From NCBI GenBank assembly GCA_019188245.1, contig JAECZO010000022.1, positions 62,001-126,000 on the forward strand: a stretch of 64,000 nt of DNA, read 5' to 3'. Below, piece by piece: positions 51,083-61,590 of the stretch. The DNA comes from Novymonas esmeraldas. Taxonomy: Eukaryota > Euglenozoa > Kinetoplastea > Trypanosomatida > Trypanosomatidae. The position numbers were made by a program, and so were the translations under genes. Below the pieces are notes generated by a model that ran no database searches, was not told the origin of the DNA, and saw only the letters and a program-made list of their open reading frames with translations. Positions within the stretch are counted from its first letter, which is position 1, and every line of letters starts with the position of its first letter.

Positions 51083-51547
51083 ACTGTCACCGCCTCTTTT
51101 TTTTTTTCTTTGTTTCGCTTGTTGTGTTTCATTGGTCTTTATTGTTTTTTTTTTTTAAACTAATTGTGAATGTTGCTCGCCTACTCTGGTGTGGCTCCCA
51201 TGTACTATTCTCTCTCTCTCTTGTTCTTCTCCTTTGTGTGTATCTCACCGTCTTCTCCCCCATGTTTTTTTTTTTTTCAGTTTTCAAACACACGCGCCTT
51301 CGTGTGTGTGTGTGTGTGTGTGTGTGTTTTGTTCCTTTCTCTGTTTCTCGCAAGTGCGAGTGTGTATATGTCCGCTGGAGCATAAGCGTAGTCTTTTCTG
51401 TTTTTGTGTGTGCTGTCGTGTTGCCGTTGATCTCTCTCCCCTGCCGAGTTCTCTGTTGCAGGATCTCTTCACTGCCCTGTCCTCTTTTAAAGTGTGGGCG
51501 TCAACGCGGCTGAGGTGAAGTTCTCCCACCTGCGTTTGTCTGCATGT

Positions 51548-51549
<2 letters not shown>

Positions 51550-51586
<37 letters not shown>
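51550..51586 (+). repeat. (GT)n microsatellite
   Basis: About 37 bases of perfect GT repeat. Confidence 0.9.
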
Positions 51587-51589
<3 letters not shown>

Positions 51590-51711
51590 CTAGCCCACGC
51601 CAACTCTTTTTCACCCCTATTCTCTCTCTCCCTCTGTGCTCACGTGTGTTTGGTGTGTTGACATGCATGCGCCCCGCAAATCTCCATGAGAGAGAGCGGA
51701 TGTGACAGTGA

Positions 51712-51734
51712 ATGAGTGAGTGAGTGAGTGAGTA
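51712..51734 (+). repeat. (GAGT)n tetranucleotide repeat
   Basis: Five consecutive TGAG/GAGT units within the spacer. Confidence 0.85.
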
Positions 51735-53959
51735 GAGAGCCCGGAGAGAGTGACAGCGGACAATGTCGAGTGGGAGTCCGGAGTACGTTCAGTCTTGACA
51801 ACACTGCGACTCCCCTTTTTCTCCTCTCTGACTGCGTTAGAACCCCCGCCCCCTCCTGCCCCAACACGGCTGTGTTGCCGCCGGAAGTTCGGCGGCTGGT
51901 GCACACAGAGACACACACAGAGACACACATCTGCTGTCCTGTTGCGTGAACGGCCGACGACGGCACTGACAGGGATGCGCGAGGTCAGACCCGGCGGAGA
52001 TGTCCCGCTCGTACCTCTATCTCTCTGTGTTGTCCTTTTTTTATGCATCGCACATTGTCTTCATCGTACCATTGTCGAGACGAGGAAAAGGAAAGTGGAA
52101 CAACAGTGTCACTCCTGCGCACGGTATTTCTCTCCCGTGTGCCTGTGCGTGTGGATAGGAAAATGTACTCAAGTAAACGCACGCGTGTGTGTGTGTGTGT
52201 GTGTTTCACTTTGTGACCTCTCTCTGTCTTTCTTTCCTTCTTTTTTTTTTTCTTTTCGGTCTCGTTTCTGAGCTCGTTCCTGGTCTCATCAGACAGGATT
52301 TTTGTGAAAGAGAAGGTAGGCGTGCGGTCACCACAGCTCCTCCCTCTCCCCTGCCCGTTCTCCTTCCCTTCTATGTCTTCTCTCCTCTCTTCTTCCCTCT
52401 CCGCTTCATCTTCGTTTTTGTCTGTTTCTCTCTCTCTCTTCTCTTCTTTGTTTTCTCTTTCTGTATTTACTCGATTTCACATTTTTTTCCTCTTCCATTC
52501 ACCTCTTTTTTTTTTTCTCAACGCGCGTCTTTCTTGATTTTCTCCTCTCCTCTTCCCCTCCTTCCGCCCTTTTTTTGTTTACCCCATGTCTCACACGATC
52601 TGTGGTGTGCGTTCTTCTTGTGCCATAGCGCTGGTTTCTGCAGCTGCTGTGCTCCACATGCTACGCTCATCTTTCCCTCAGACCCTTTTTTTGTGGTTGT
52701 TGTTGTGTTGTTCTTTTTTTTTTTTTTTTATGTGTGGCTCCGCCTTCATGTATGCACATGTGCGGCAGGAGGGACGTCGTGTGTCGTTCATTTCTACTGC
52801 AGCCTTCCGTCATCAGACAAGGCTAAACATGTCTTTTTCTCTCTCTTCGCCTCTGTCTGTGTACCGTCTCTCTGTGTGTGAGTGTGTGCTCCTCCCATCT
52901 TTCTTTAGTACTGCGTCTCGGTGTCTCTTGTCCATTCCATGTTCGTGGTTTTACTTCTCTCTGTTTTTGTGTGTTGGTCGTGTTGTCTTTGCAGCACTCC
53001 ACAACGTCTTTTTTTTTTTTGTTTGTTTTTTTCTTTGAACTTTTTTTTGGCGTGTGTTCTTGCATGTTTGTTCATCACTCCCGTCTCTTTCTCTCTCTTT
53101 CCTTTCTGTTTTCTGTGCTCTCGTTGTACATTTCATCTGTCTCGTTTGGCTCGCCGTTCAGACCTGTGCATAGGTCCCCCCGTGTGTGCGTGTCTGTGTT
53201 TCTGCGCAGCCCCGTTTCTGGAGAGGCGCTCATGGATAGACACCGCAACGAAGGGAAGCTGCCAGGAGCCGTGTCATGTCAGCCCGCGTGCGCATGTGGT
53301 CCTCCCCTCCTCCGATGTTTCTCTTTTTTTTTTCGGCTCGCCTTCTCCCCTTTTTTTTTCTCTCCTTGCTGTCTCCCAGTTTGTGCTGCAACGTCTGCAA
53401 AGGAACCTTGTGGACACACACGGGAGTACATGCTGCCCAAGTCTCGTAACCTTGCGCCTTGGCTCCTCTCCCTTCTTCTCCTTGTTCTGGTAAACCGTGT
53501 CGTCGAGCATTCAACTGCCAACGTCTGCCCGACCAGTACTCTCACTCTCTCTCTTTCTCACTGTCCGCGTCTCTTTCTAACAGAATGGAACACACACGCA
53601 ACACTCAAAATTAAGAAAAAAAAACCCACAAGAAAAAATGACACACCAAAGCGACACATCAGACTGCAGAGAAGCGGAGATGTGTGTAGAACCGGGAGAA
53701 AGAGGGGAGAGAGAGAAAAGAGAAAGGATGGCGGCTATGCTGCTGTCTAACCGCTGAGTCAGTGTCGCACATCCATCTTTCGCGACTCTCTCTCTCTTCT
53801 GCGTTCTATCGTGCGACTGAGCCACGTAGGGCGCGAAGAGAAGAGGATAACTGCCACTCCATCGGAGGTCTGCGTGAAGTCCGGCATAGCATGCTACGGG
53901 CTCTGTACAGGTGCACACGTGTATGTCTCTCTCATTGCAACACAACATTTGCGCCTCTC

Positions 53960-54009
53960 CTATCTCCTCCACTTTTTTTTTTGTTGACGTCTCTCTCTTT
54001 CTCTCACAG
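53960..54009 (+). promoter_or_regulatory. Strong candidate spliced-leader acceptor for array gene 4
   Basis: Poly-T and CT tracts at 53960-54006 end TTTCTCTCACAG, with AG at 54008-54009. No ATG lies between this AG and the start at 54359. Confidence 0.6.
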
Positions 54010-54358
54010 TCGCTGTTCAGCTGCTGCCCTCCTCCGTCCCCCACCCTCCTTTGCAGCTCTCCTACCCCACTTCCTGTGTACACAACGCGTGCACACTGCG
54101 ACAGCACCGGAGGAGGTTGCCGGCACATACAGAAGGCACGACACCCCACGCGGTTGCGCCACCATCGCTGCGGTGTGTGTGCGCGGCTCTCCAGCTCCCG
54201 CACCCGTCCCCCGGTCCCTCTTCTCCCTCCTTCAAGCAGAGAGGCTGTTCACCTTGGTCACCTCTGCATCGACGGCAAAGCGACGCGCTGCCGCCTCACT
54301 CCCCACCCTCATCGCAGCTCTCACACCACACGCAAACAAAAGAAAAAAAAAAGAGGGG

Positions 54359-56254
54359 ATGGGAAATGTAAACTCCACCGTGCCCAAGGAGGGTCAGGGC
54401 CATCCCGAACTCTTCTACCGCGGCGTCACGGCGACGTCCCAGGCGCGCTTCACCGCCTCGGAGCTCTACTTCGGACAGGCGCTGGATGAGCACCCCGGTC
54501 GCGAGTTCTGGGACACACTCATGCGTGGTGTCACTGCGTCAGCCGCTCCGCAGCGCTGCAGGTCGAGAGCAGCGGTGCGGCAGTCTGACACGCGAAGGAC
54601 CGCTGTGCAGTACGACTGGGAGCTGAATGCAGATGCGTCTTGGAATGTGCTGACGTCGCCGAGCAGAGCCGATGCCGTGCCGCGCCACAGGGATGCTGAC
54701 GGCGATCTGCAACTGTGCCCCACAGCCGCTTTTGTAGAATCCGACGCAGAGGAGGGCGGCGCTGTGAGGGAGATGCGGGAGGATGAGGGCCACCGACCCA
54801 ACCGGCTCGAGGTGTCGCTGCCTCTCGACCAGCGTCTCACCGACATTTTGGATTTCTTTCGCATGCTGGCGGACATCGCCCACACGTACTTTGAGCTGCT
54901 CCCCACCACCCGACACCGGAAGAAGGTGACGTCGCTCGCCGCACGCTACTGCCTCCTCACCATCAGCCACACGCAGGTGCTGCTGCACTGCCTCGCGCTC
55001 TGGAAGAAGGAGCACCTCGGCAGCGACGGGGGAGGCTTCATCGACTACGAGAAGAAGCGCGGACTGAATCGTGGTAGCGTGGCGGTGGCGGTGGCGGTGG
55101 CGGTGAGTGACACGACGGCGCCGCTGGATGGCACCGGCGACGGGCGAGAGAGGCGTTCGCAAACGGCCTCGGCGCTCTTCACGCTCGCGCTTGTGGAGGC
55201 GAACTGTCGCTACTACTGCGTGTCCTTTCTCATGAACTACGCCACGCTGCTGCTTCGCGCGCAACGCGACGTGAGCAGTTCGCAGAAGCGAGACGGCATC
55301 TGTGCCAACACGCTGGCGCATGTAGACGCCATTTTCCAACTCGCACGCGGAGCCGCGGCTGAGTACCCAAACGAGTATCTGAGTCAACTCATCGTGGACC
55401 ACATTCCGGCCTCCACCATTGCGGCAGGGGCCTCGCGTGCCTCGGCGCACTGCCTCGGCGCGCGGTCGAAAGCAGAGCACGTGCTGCCTCTTTGCAGAAA
55501 CCCACACCGCTACGTCTACACAAGCACAGTAGCATGGGATCCCACTGCGTCGGCGCTGTTTCCACCGGAGTGCGTGCATCACGTCCGCCTCTCTCTGACG
55601 AGCTCGGCCAACAGCGACGCCGCGGTGCAGGTGGCGTCGCCGGCGCAGCGGATGAGCTACCACTACACGTCGTGGCAATCTGCTGTCGTGTTTCTCGCCG
55701 TGCCGGGGTGCAGTCTGTACACACTTCAGCGGTCGCTGCCTCACTTTGTGCCTGGCAAAGGCACTCTCGCTCACAAGACAGAGGTGCTGGCGCGTGAGGC
55801 TGGCAACGATGACGCGGAGGCGACTGCCGCCACCTACCGCGGTCACGAAGCGGCCCCAGCGGAGGCGTCGGAGTCTCCCGTGGATGTCCCCGCATTCGGC
55901 ACACGGCGGAGGCCCCGCAGCCGGGCGACAGAGTCGATGACGCCGGCACAGCGCAAGGCCCTCGCAAAGAGGTGCAGAGATGCCTTGATGCGCAATGGCC
56001 GCCGGATGAACACCGACCTCAACCTCAGCGACGAGCACACGTGTGTGGTGCTGTGCCTCCACGAAGCGGTTCTGACCAGCTGCCCCGCTCTCATGTGCGC
56101 CGTGGAGCAGCTCAGCCTGGCTGGTCAGTCGGACGCCATTTGGCCGTATGTGTGCGCTTTGGAGCACGTGGTCGAGTCGCTGAACGGTCCTGCCTCGGCA
56201 GAGGTCCACATGCTACGCACCGCGCTGGAGCAGGGCCCGGGCCACCGTGGCTGA
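54359..56254 (+). CDS. Myristoylated tandem-family protein, copy 4
   Basis: 631 residues, starting MGNVNSTVPKEGQGHP (Gly2, Ser6). The TPR-like pair is FYRGVTATSQARFTASELYF then QALDEHPGREFW. The variable region (about 60-150) is mixed and ends in acidic EEGGAVREMREDEGH. The core is at about 159-235 ([51 protein letters not shown]) and shares a 45-base identical tract with the non-adjacent copy 1. It is followed by an alternating Val-Ala run (about 240-249) coded by a GGTGGC repeat. Later blocks are [71 protein letters not shown] with PGCSLYTLQRSLPHFVPGKG, and RMNTDLNLSDEHTCVVLC. The start ATG follows an A-rich stretch. It is probably a lipid-anchored cytosolic protein like its paralogues. Confidence 0.85.
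   Translation: MGNVNSTVPKEGQGHPELFYRGVTATSQARFTASELYFGQALDEHPGREFWDTLMRGVTASAAPQRCRSRAAVRQSDTRRTAVQYDWELNADASWNVLTSPSRADAVPRHRDADGDLQLCPTAAFVESDAEEGGAVREMREDEGHRPNRLEVSLPLDQRLTDILDFFRMLADIAHTYFELLPTTRHRKKVTSLAARYCLLTISHTQVLLHCLALWKKEHLGSDGGGFIDYEKKRGLNRGSVAVAVAVAVSDTTAPLDGTGDGRERRSQTASALFTLALVEANCRYYCVSFLMNYATLLLRAQRDVSSSQKRDGICANTLAHVDAIFQLARGAAAEYPNEYLSQLIVDHIPASTIAAGASRASAHCLGARSKAEHVLPLCRNPHRYVYTSTVAWDPTASALFPPECVHHVRLSLTSSANSDAAVQVASPAQRMSYHYTSWQSAVVFLAVPGCSLYTLQRSLPHFVPGKGTLAHKTEVLAREAGNDDAEATAATYRGHEAAPAEASESPVDVPAFGTRRRPRSRATESMTPAQRKALAKRCRDALMRNGRRMNTDLNLSDEHTCVVLCLHEAVLTSCPALMCAVEQLSLAGQSDAIWPYVCALEHVVESLNGPASAEVHMLRTALEQGPGHRG
55079..55109 (+). repeat. Coding (GGTGGC)n repeat giving alternating Val-Ala
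   Basis: About four to five hexamer units inside copy 4, between the core and the next conserved block. The repeat is in frame and so changes only linker length; the other four copies lack it. Confidence 0.85.
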
Positions 56255-59185
56255 CGACCGCTGCCTGCCGAGAGCTCGCCAGGGACATTCATCGCAGCCA
56301 TATTGCGGTGCATCTCTCCTCTCCGACACACGTCCGCAGAGCTCGATAGAAAAAGTGCCGCTCCTCACAGCTGTCGTGCACCACACGGCGAGGAGATCCT
56401 GCGCTACGCAGGGCCCTGTCTACGGCCGTCTGTCAGCATTCATGTCTCTGCCTGTTTACCTTTTTTCCCTCCTTCACTGTTCTATTCTTCTCTGAACACA
56501 CTGGGTGAGGCTGTGTAGCTGCCAGTCCAGGTGGTGCGTCAGTGCGGTGTGCGCTCTCTGTAGCGCCAGCTCTCGCAGCCGCACATGTGACGCGCGCCGA
56601 TATCTGCGCGCCTTCGGTGCAGGGGATCCGCTGAGTCGCTCCCTCTGCTCTCCATGTCCTTCCTCTTGTGCCCCCGTGTTTTTTTTTTTTCTCTTCCGTC
56701 TTTTCTCTTGATATGGTGCACACCGAGAGGACGCGTATCGTGGCACACACCTCTCCCTCTCTCCTTCTCTCGTGTGACGCTCCTCCACTCTTCTACCCCC
56801 TCTCCTTCCTCTTCCTCTTCCTCTTCTTTTTTTTTTTTTTTTACCCGCGCTGCGCGATCCGTGTGTCGTGGACACTCCCTACAGGATGTGGCCTCTTTGT
56901 GTGTCTCTCTCTCTCTCTTTGTGAGCTCCGCATTCACACGAGTGTTCCTGCGGCTGTGTGTGTGTGTTGTCGTTGCTGGTGTGTGGTTCGGTGGTGCTGC
57001 CCGCTAATGATCGGCGCTGCTCTGCCAAAGACACACATCCCACTCTTGTTCCTCCCCGTCTTCCTCCTTGTCCTTCTCCTCTCTCATGCCCTGCGTGCGA
57101 CAATGACTGGTTTGTGGCGATCAGTTTTTGATGTTGTCTTTTGGAAGGAGAGGGGGGGGGGGCGACTTGTCTTCCTCACTGTGTGTTTGGTCGCTCTGAT
57201 TTTTGTACATAAAAAGGCGCTGCGAAAGCGATGTTATGACTCGCCGTCCCTCTTCTTCTTCTGTCGCAGCCTCTTCTTCCACCATTTGTTTTTCATTTTT
57301 TTGTTATTATTTGGAGGGAGCCAAGCCTGACGACGCTGCGGAAATGTACAGTTTTTCTTTTTGGTGCGCTGACACGCCTCAGTTTCCCTCCTTTTTTTTG
57401 TTTGATGGCGCTGCATCACTTATACACTCCTGTGCCTCAGTTTTCTGCTCCACCTTCCTCCGTCCCCCCCCCACTCCTTCTCAGGCTCAGCTTTTATCTC
57501 TGCGACGTCGGTGCTGCGAAGACAGTGTTTAGCAGAGACGGTGTCACCCTTTCAGCCCAGAAAAACAGGATCTCAAGAGGACATGTACATCCACGCACAG
57601 GCACAGGGGTACACACGTACAGCTCCACACGGAACCCTGTGCTTTAATTCGCTACTTTTTTTTTTTTCCTCGCTGTTTCACCGTCGCACATACGCCCGCC
57701 TTCCTCTTGCTCACCTCCTCATCGTGTTCAGCCTCCACGCGCTGTGCAGCCGCATCCGGCGGCGTTTTTATCTGTTTTATTTTTTTCCGTGCCCTCTTCA
57801 TCTACTCTCTCCTCTATCATGAGGAAGGAGGCGGTCCCGGACTGAACCACCTCCCCTCCACCGTGACCACAGAGTGGGATGGCGCACCGTGGCGGCGAAT
57901 GTAGGAGGTGGACTGTGTGTCTTTCGCAAATGTAGGAGAGAGGACCGTGATCTCATCAATCCCCGAGACCAGATGTGAGAGTGAGGCTTCATGTACGCCT
58001 GCCGCCCCTAGACACGCTCGTCCGCTGTGTCCGCAGCTGTTGCATCGATGCTCTGACTGTTCCATTTTTTTTTTTCTTCTTTTTTCCCCTTCTACTGTGC
58101 TGCTACTTCGACATATGTCACTCTACGGCTTTTTTTTTGTCTATTTGTTTCTTTGTTGTTCTCTCACTGCTTCTTCTCCGCCTTTTCTTTCCTCCCCGCC
58201 TCCCCGCTCTCGCAGCGGTGCTGTACAGTCTGGGACACGCGCACGATGTGTTTCATCGCTCGCCGACCTCTTCGTCCTCTCCGACCTGTTTGCTCCTCTT
58301 TTTCTCTACGTTCCTGTGCGTCCCCCACCTCTCACTGCTTCTTTATCGGGCAGACAAACGCTTTTGTTTCTCGTTCGTTCGTGTGTTGTGTCACCTGTTG
58401 TGGAGCATGGACTCCAAGCTCCACTGTCACTGCCCCTCTACTCTCCAGCTCACTCCAAGAGACAAGGCGCATTCCCCGGAGACCGACAGACACACAAAAC
58501 AAAAAAAACAACAAAAACACATACCTGTCTTTCTCTCTTCCTTCCCACACCGGGATACACACACACACACACACACCTATCGAGCGTGCTTTCTCTGCGT
58601 GCGTCTCACCGAGCCTACTCACTCATTGTATGCGTGTGTGTGCTGGGGTGATAGCGCAGCATGTGGTGGTGCAGAAACGCAGCATCTTGGAGTACGGTGA
58701 ATGACTTCTTCTTCCATCTTGTTCACCAGCGTCGTGAGAGAGACCGCCGCTCTGACAAACTTGTCGCCGCTATCTCCTCTCCAACTCTCTCCCCTTCACT
58801 CACTGCTCTGCCTCCTCTCCCCATCACTGCCGACTGTGCTTTTGCATCCCCAGCAGTCGCACGGAACATATACACACACACACACGTGCCTCTCTCTCCG
58901 TTGTGTGTCCCTTCCACTTCCATTCGCCATTGTTCACTCACCCCTCCCTGCTGCGCATCGCAACATCCGCCAACATTCCCCGCTCCTCCCCTCTTTCCCA
59001 ACTTCCAGCTCTCTCTGTGTTTGTGTCCTCATTGTTCTCAGCTGCTGCTTCTCCAGATCTCTCTCTTTCTCTCTCTTGCCGGCTGCCGTCCACTGTCCCA
59101 CCACCACCAGCGCTGAGTCTCTCATCCCGTCCCCTGTAGCGTGGCCGCTGCTGTCCTCGTCTCCCCCCCCCCTCCTCCGCTACTC
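56255..59185 (+). other. Spacer between array copies 4 and 5
   Basis: 2.9 kb. It includes poly-T runs near 56827-56842 and 57655-57667, a G-run near 57152-57161, (AC)n near 58557-58577, and CT-rich DNA. Between 56500 and 56640 the composition is less repetitive, but no convincing frame is present. Confidence 0.6.
59058..59110 (+). promoter_or_regulatory. Candidate spliced-leader acceptor for array gene 5
   Basis: A CT-rich tract at 59058-59081 is followed by CCACCACCAG, with AG at 59109-59110. No ATG lies between it and the start at 59186. AG at 59138-59139 is a second choice. Confidence 0.45.
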
Positions 59186-61117
59186 ATGGGAAACTCGCAG
59201 TCCACCGTGCCCAAGGAGGCCCAGGGTCACCCGGCGTTGTTCTACCGCGGCGTCAAGGCCGCCAACGAAGGCCGCTACACCGTCTCGGAGCTCTACTTTG
59301 TGCAGGCGCTCTCGCGGCATCCGGGCCAACACTTCTGGGACACCTTCACCAAGGCGGTGCTGCAGAAGGAGAACAAGCTCGGGGCGGAGAAGGGCAACAC
59401 CTCCCCATCCAAGGGGGATCTGGACAAGGAGAAGGCCGACGTCGACCCCGACGTCGGTGGCCCGCTCGATCCGTCGAACGATGCGCCGGGGCGGCAGTCG
59501 CTCTTTGCCGCGCCGTCGACAGAGAAAGGGAACGGCGACTCCAACCACGCCGGTGGCAAGACGAACGGCTCGGAGGAGCTCTCTGACGGAAGGGACAGCG
59601 ACGACGACGAGAGCTCGGCGCGCCAGACGGACGCCAAAACGAACGGTGCGCAGTCGCTCTACAGCACCAAGGTGGCGGACATACAGCTGCCGCTGAACGG
59701 TAACCTCTTCCCCGTGATGGACTACTTCCGCATGATGGCCGACATCGCCAACGCCTATCTTGTTCTGTTGGCGACCACGCCATGCCCGGAGAAGGTGATG
59801 GGCATCGCGGCGCGCTACTGCCTCTTCACCATCAGCCAAACCCAAATGCTGCTGCACTGTCTCACGCTCTGGAAGGAGGACAAGTTCGGTGACGGTGGCG
59901 GCTTCATCGACTATGAGAAGAAGCGCGGACTGAAGTTTGGTGTGGACGTGGCGGACAGGAACAGCACCGAACTCGACACGGACACATCCAGTGGGAACTC
60001 CGGCGCTAGCAAGCAGAAGTGGCGCACAATGGACCGCACCGCGTCGCTCCTCTTCACTCTCGCGCTGCTGGAGGCGAAGTGCCGGTACTACTTCCTCTCC
60101 TCCGTCGTCTGCTACTGTGGACTTCTCTTTCGCGCCTCAGCGACGGTGAAGGAGGGCCGCAAGCAGAACCGCGTGTTTGCCAACGCGCAGGAGCATCTGG
60201 AAGTTGCCGTCGCCATGGTATGGGACCTCGCGAAGGAGTACCCGAACGAGTACCTGAGCAAGCTCATCATGACGACGCTTCCCCGCTCGTCCAGCGGCGA
60301 CCGCGATATGCACAGCTCGATTGGCGCGAGCTCCCACGCCAGCAACCAGATGTCGATGTCGCTGGGCAACGACCAGCACCGCCACCTGTACGCGTCTGGG
60401 TCGCCCTGGACACCAACGCAGTCCGCGCTCATTCCTCTGATCTCGGCACGCAACGTGCGACTGAGCATTCAGCAAGACGTGGGCAGTCATTCCCAAGCGC
60501 AGCTGCGGTCACCAGCGGAGCGGATGAGCAACCACTACGTCGTGTGGGGCTTCCCTGTTGAGGTGTTCGTTGTCCCGGGCTGCAGCCTCTACCTGCTCGA
60601 GCGGTCGCTACCGGGCTTCGTCCCTGGAAAGAGCACTCTCGAGCATCAGGTGACCATAAGCGAGCAAGACACTCTCTCCGGCTCGTCGCAGGGGCGGCGG
60701 TCGAACGCGACGCAGGACGGCAACGTGGCAGTGCCGCTCCCCGGCAACGGTGATGGTGCAGCGGCGGCGCAGCGCAACTCTGTGGCGTCAGAGAACGAGG
60801 CCGAAAAGAAGAAGCGGGAGGAGGCGATGAAGAAGTGCGAGAAAGCACTCGCAAAGAAGAGGCGCTACATCAACTCTGATCTCAACCTGAGCGACGAGCG
60901 CACCTGTGTCGCCTTGTGTCTTGAGGAAGTGTGCGTACTCACCCTCCCTGTGATCTACCTCTCCGCGGCGCTGTCGAGCACCGCTGGCGAGCCTGAGAAC
61001 GCGGAATCGTACCTAGAGACACTGCGCAGTTTGACGCTCGGACTGTACGGTCCCACCTCGAGTGAGTGGCACCTCATCCGCACTCTTGTGCAGAAGAGGT
61101 TTCCAGATTTCGCCTGA
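59186..61117 (+). CDS. Myristoylated tandem-family protein, copy 5
   Basis: 643 residues, starting MGNSQSTVPKEAQGHP (Gly2, Ser6), closest to copy 4 at the N-terminus. The TPR-like pair is FYRGVKAANEGRYTVSELYF then QALSRHPGQHFW. The variable region (about 70-165) is Lys/Asp/Asn/Ser-rich and more hydrophilic than in other copies. The core is at about 174-248 ([51 protein letters not shown]). Later blocks are LEAKCRYYFLSSVVCYCGLL (near 290), YPNEYLSKLIM (351), [20 protein letters not shown] (about 397), ERMSNHYVVWGFPVEVFVV with PGCSLYLLERSLPGFVPGKS (about 443-480), and YINSDLNLSDERTCVALC (560). The NTDL of other copies is NSDL here, and a Lys/Glu-rich helix (EAEKKKREEAMKKCEKALAK) replaces the usual TPAQR segment. 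The C-terminus is TPR-like (ENAESYLETLRSLTLGLYGP). The function is unknown. Confidence 0.85.
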   Translation: MGNSQSTVPKEAQGHPALFYRGVKAANEGRYTVSELYFVQALSRHPGQHFWDTFTKAVLQKENKLGAEKGNTSPSKGDLDKEKADVDPDVGGPLDPSNDAPGRQSLFAAPSTEKGNGDSNHAGGKTNGSEELSDGRDSDDDESSARQTDAKTNGAQSLYSTKVADIQLPLNGNLFPVMDYFRMMADIANAYLVLLATTPCPEKVMGIAARYCLFTISQTQMLLHCLTLWKEDKFGDGGGFIDYEKKRGLKFGVDVADRNSTELDTDTSSGNSGASKQKWRTMDRTASLLFTLALLEAKCRYYFLSSVVCYCGLLFRASATVKEGRKQNRVFANAQEHLEVAVAMVWDLAKEYPNEYLSKLIMTTLPRSSSGDRDMHSSIGASSHASNQMSMSLGNDQHRHLYASGSPWTPTQSALIPLISARNVRLSIQQDVGSHSQAQLRSPAERMSNHYVVWGFPVEVFVVPGCSLYLLERSLPGFVPGKSTLEHQVTISEQDTLSGSSQGRRSNATQDGNVAVPLPGNGDGAAAAQRNSVASENEAEKKKREEAMKKCEKALAKKRRYINSDLNLSDERTCVALCLEEVCVLTLPVIYLSAALSSTAGEPENAESYLETLRSLTLGLYGPTSSEWHLIRTLVQKRFPDFA

Positions 61118-61569
61118 GCCGACCCACGCGCGCGCGGGTGTACACAGACACCCACTCAAAGCGTCACACAAAGATGGCGGAGGTGCTTGGGAACAGCAAA
61201 AGAGTGACGCTGTCTGGTATGTAACCTACGTTGCTCTGACTTCGACACGAACATACGAAACAGAGCGGCACCGACAGTGAATGAGGGGGAGACGGGTGTC
61301 CATCCATATACAAAAGGAGCGGAAAAAGAAACGTAATACAAACTTCTTTGATATTGTGTCTGTTTTTTTAAAGGTTTTTTGTCATGTACCTTTTTTTTTT
61401 TTTTTCGCTTCACAAGTGTCGCAGAGGCTCATACACGCCTCCCAGCCTGGTGTCGCTTCTTGCTTTTGGGTTTGTGTTCTTGAACTCTGGTCGCTGCTGT
61501 GTTCTGCCAACGCAGCCGTGACTCGTCATTCTTCCCTTGTGTGTTCCTCTGCTTCACCGTGTAGTGCTG

Positions 61570-61590
61570 TTTTTTTTTTTTTTTTTTTTT
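61570..61590 (+). repeat. T21 homopolymer
   Basis: Twenty-one consecutive T residues in the 3' spacer of array copy 5. Confidence 0.9.

Larger units (their letters stand above)
51083..54358 (+). other. Spacer between array copies 3 and 4
   Basis: 3.3 kb, the longest spacer in the array. It contains a (GT)n tract at 51550-51586, a GAGT repeat at 51712-51734, GT-rich DNA near 51305-51328 and 52187-52203, and poly-T runs (for example 52718-52729 and 53010-53020). The 290-codon frame at 52878-53750 is UTR-like. No gene seen. Confidence 0.6.

Noticed and set aside
52878-53750. 290-codon frame on the + strand
   Set aside because: UTR-like composition with repeated Phe runs; no conserved block of the array family.
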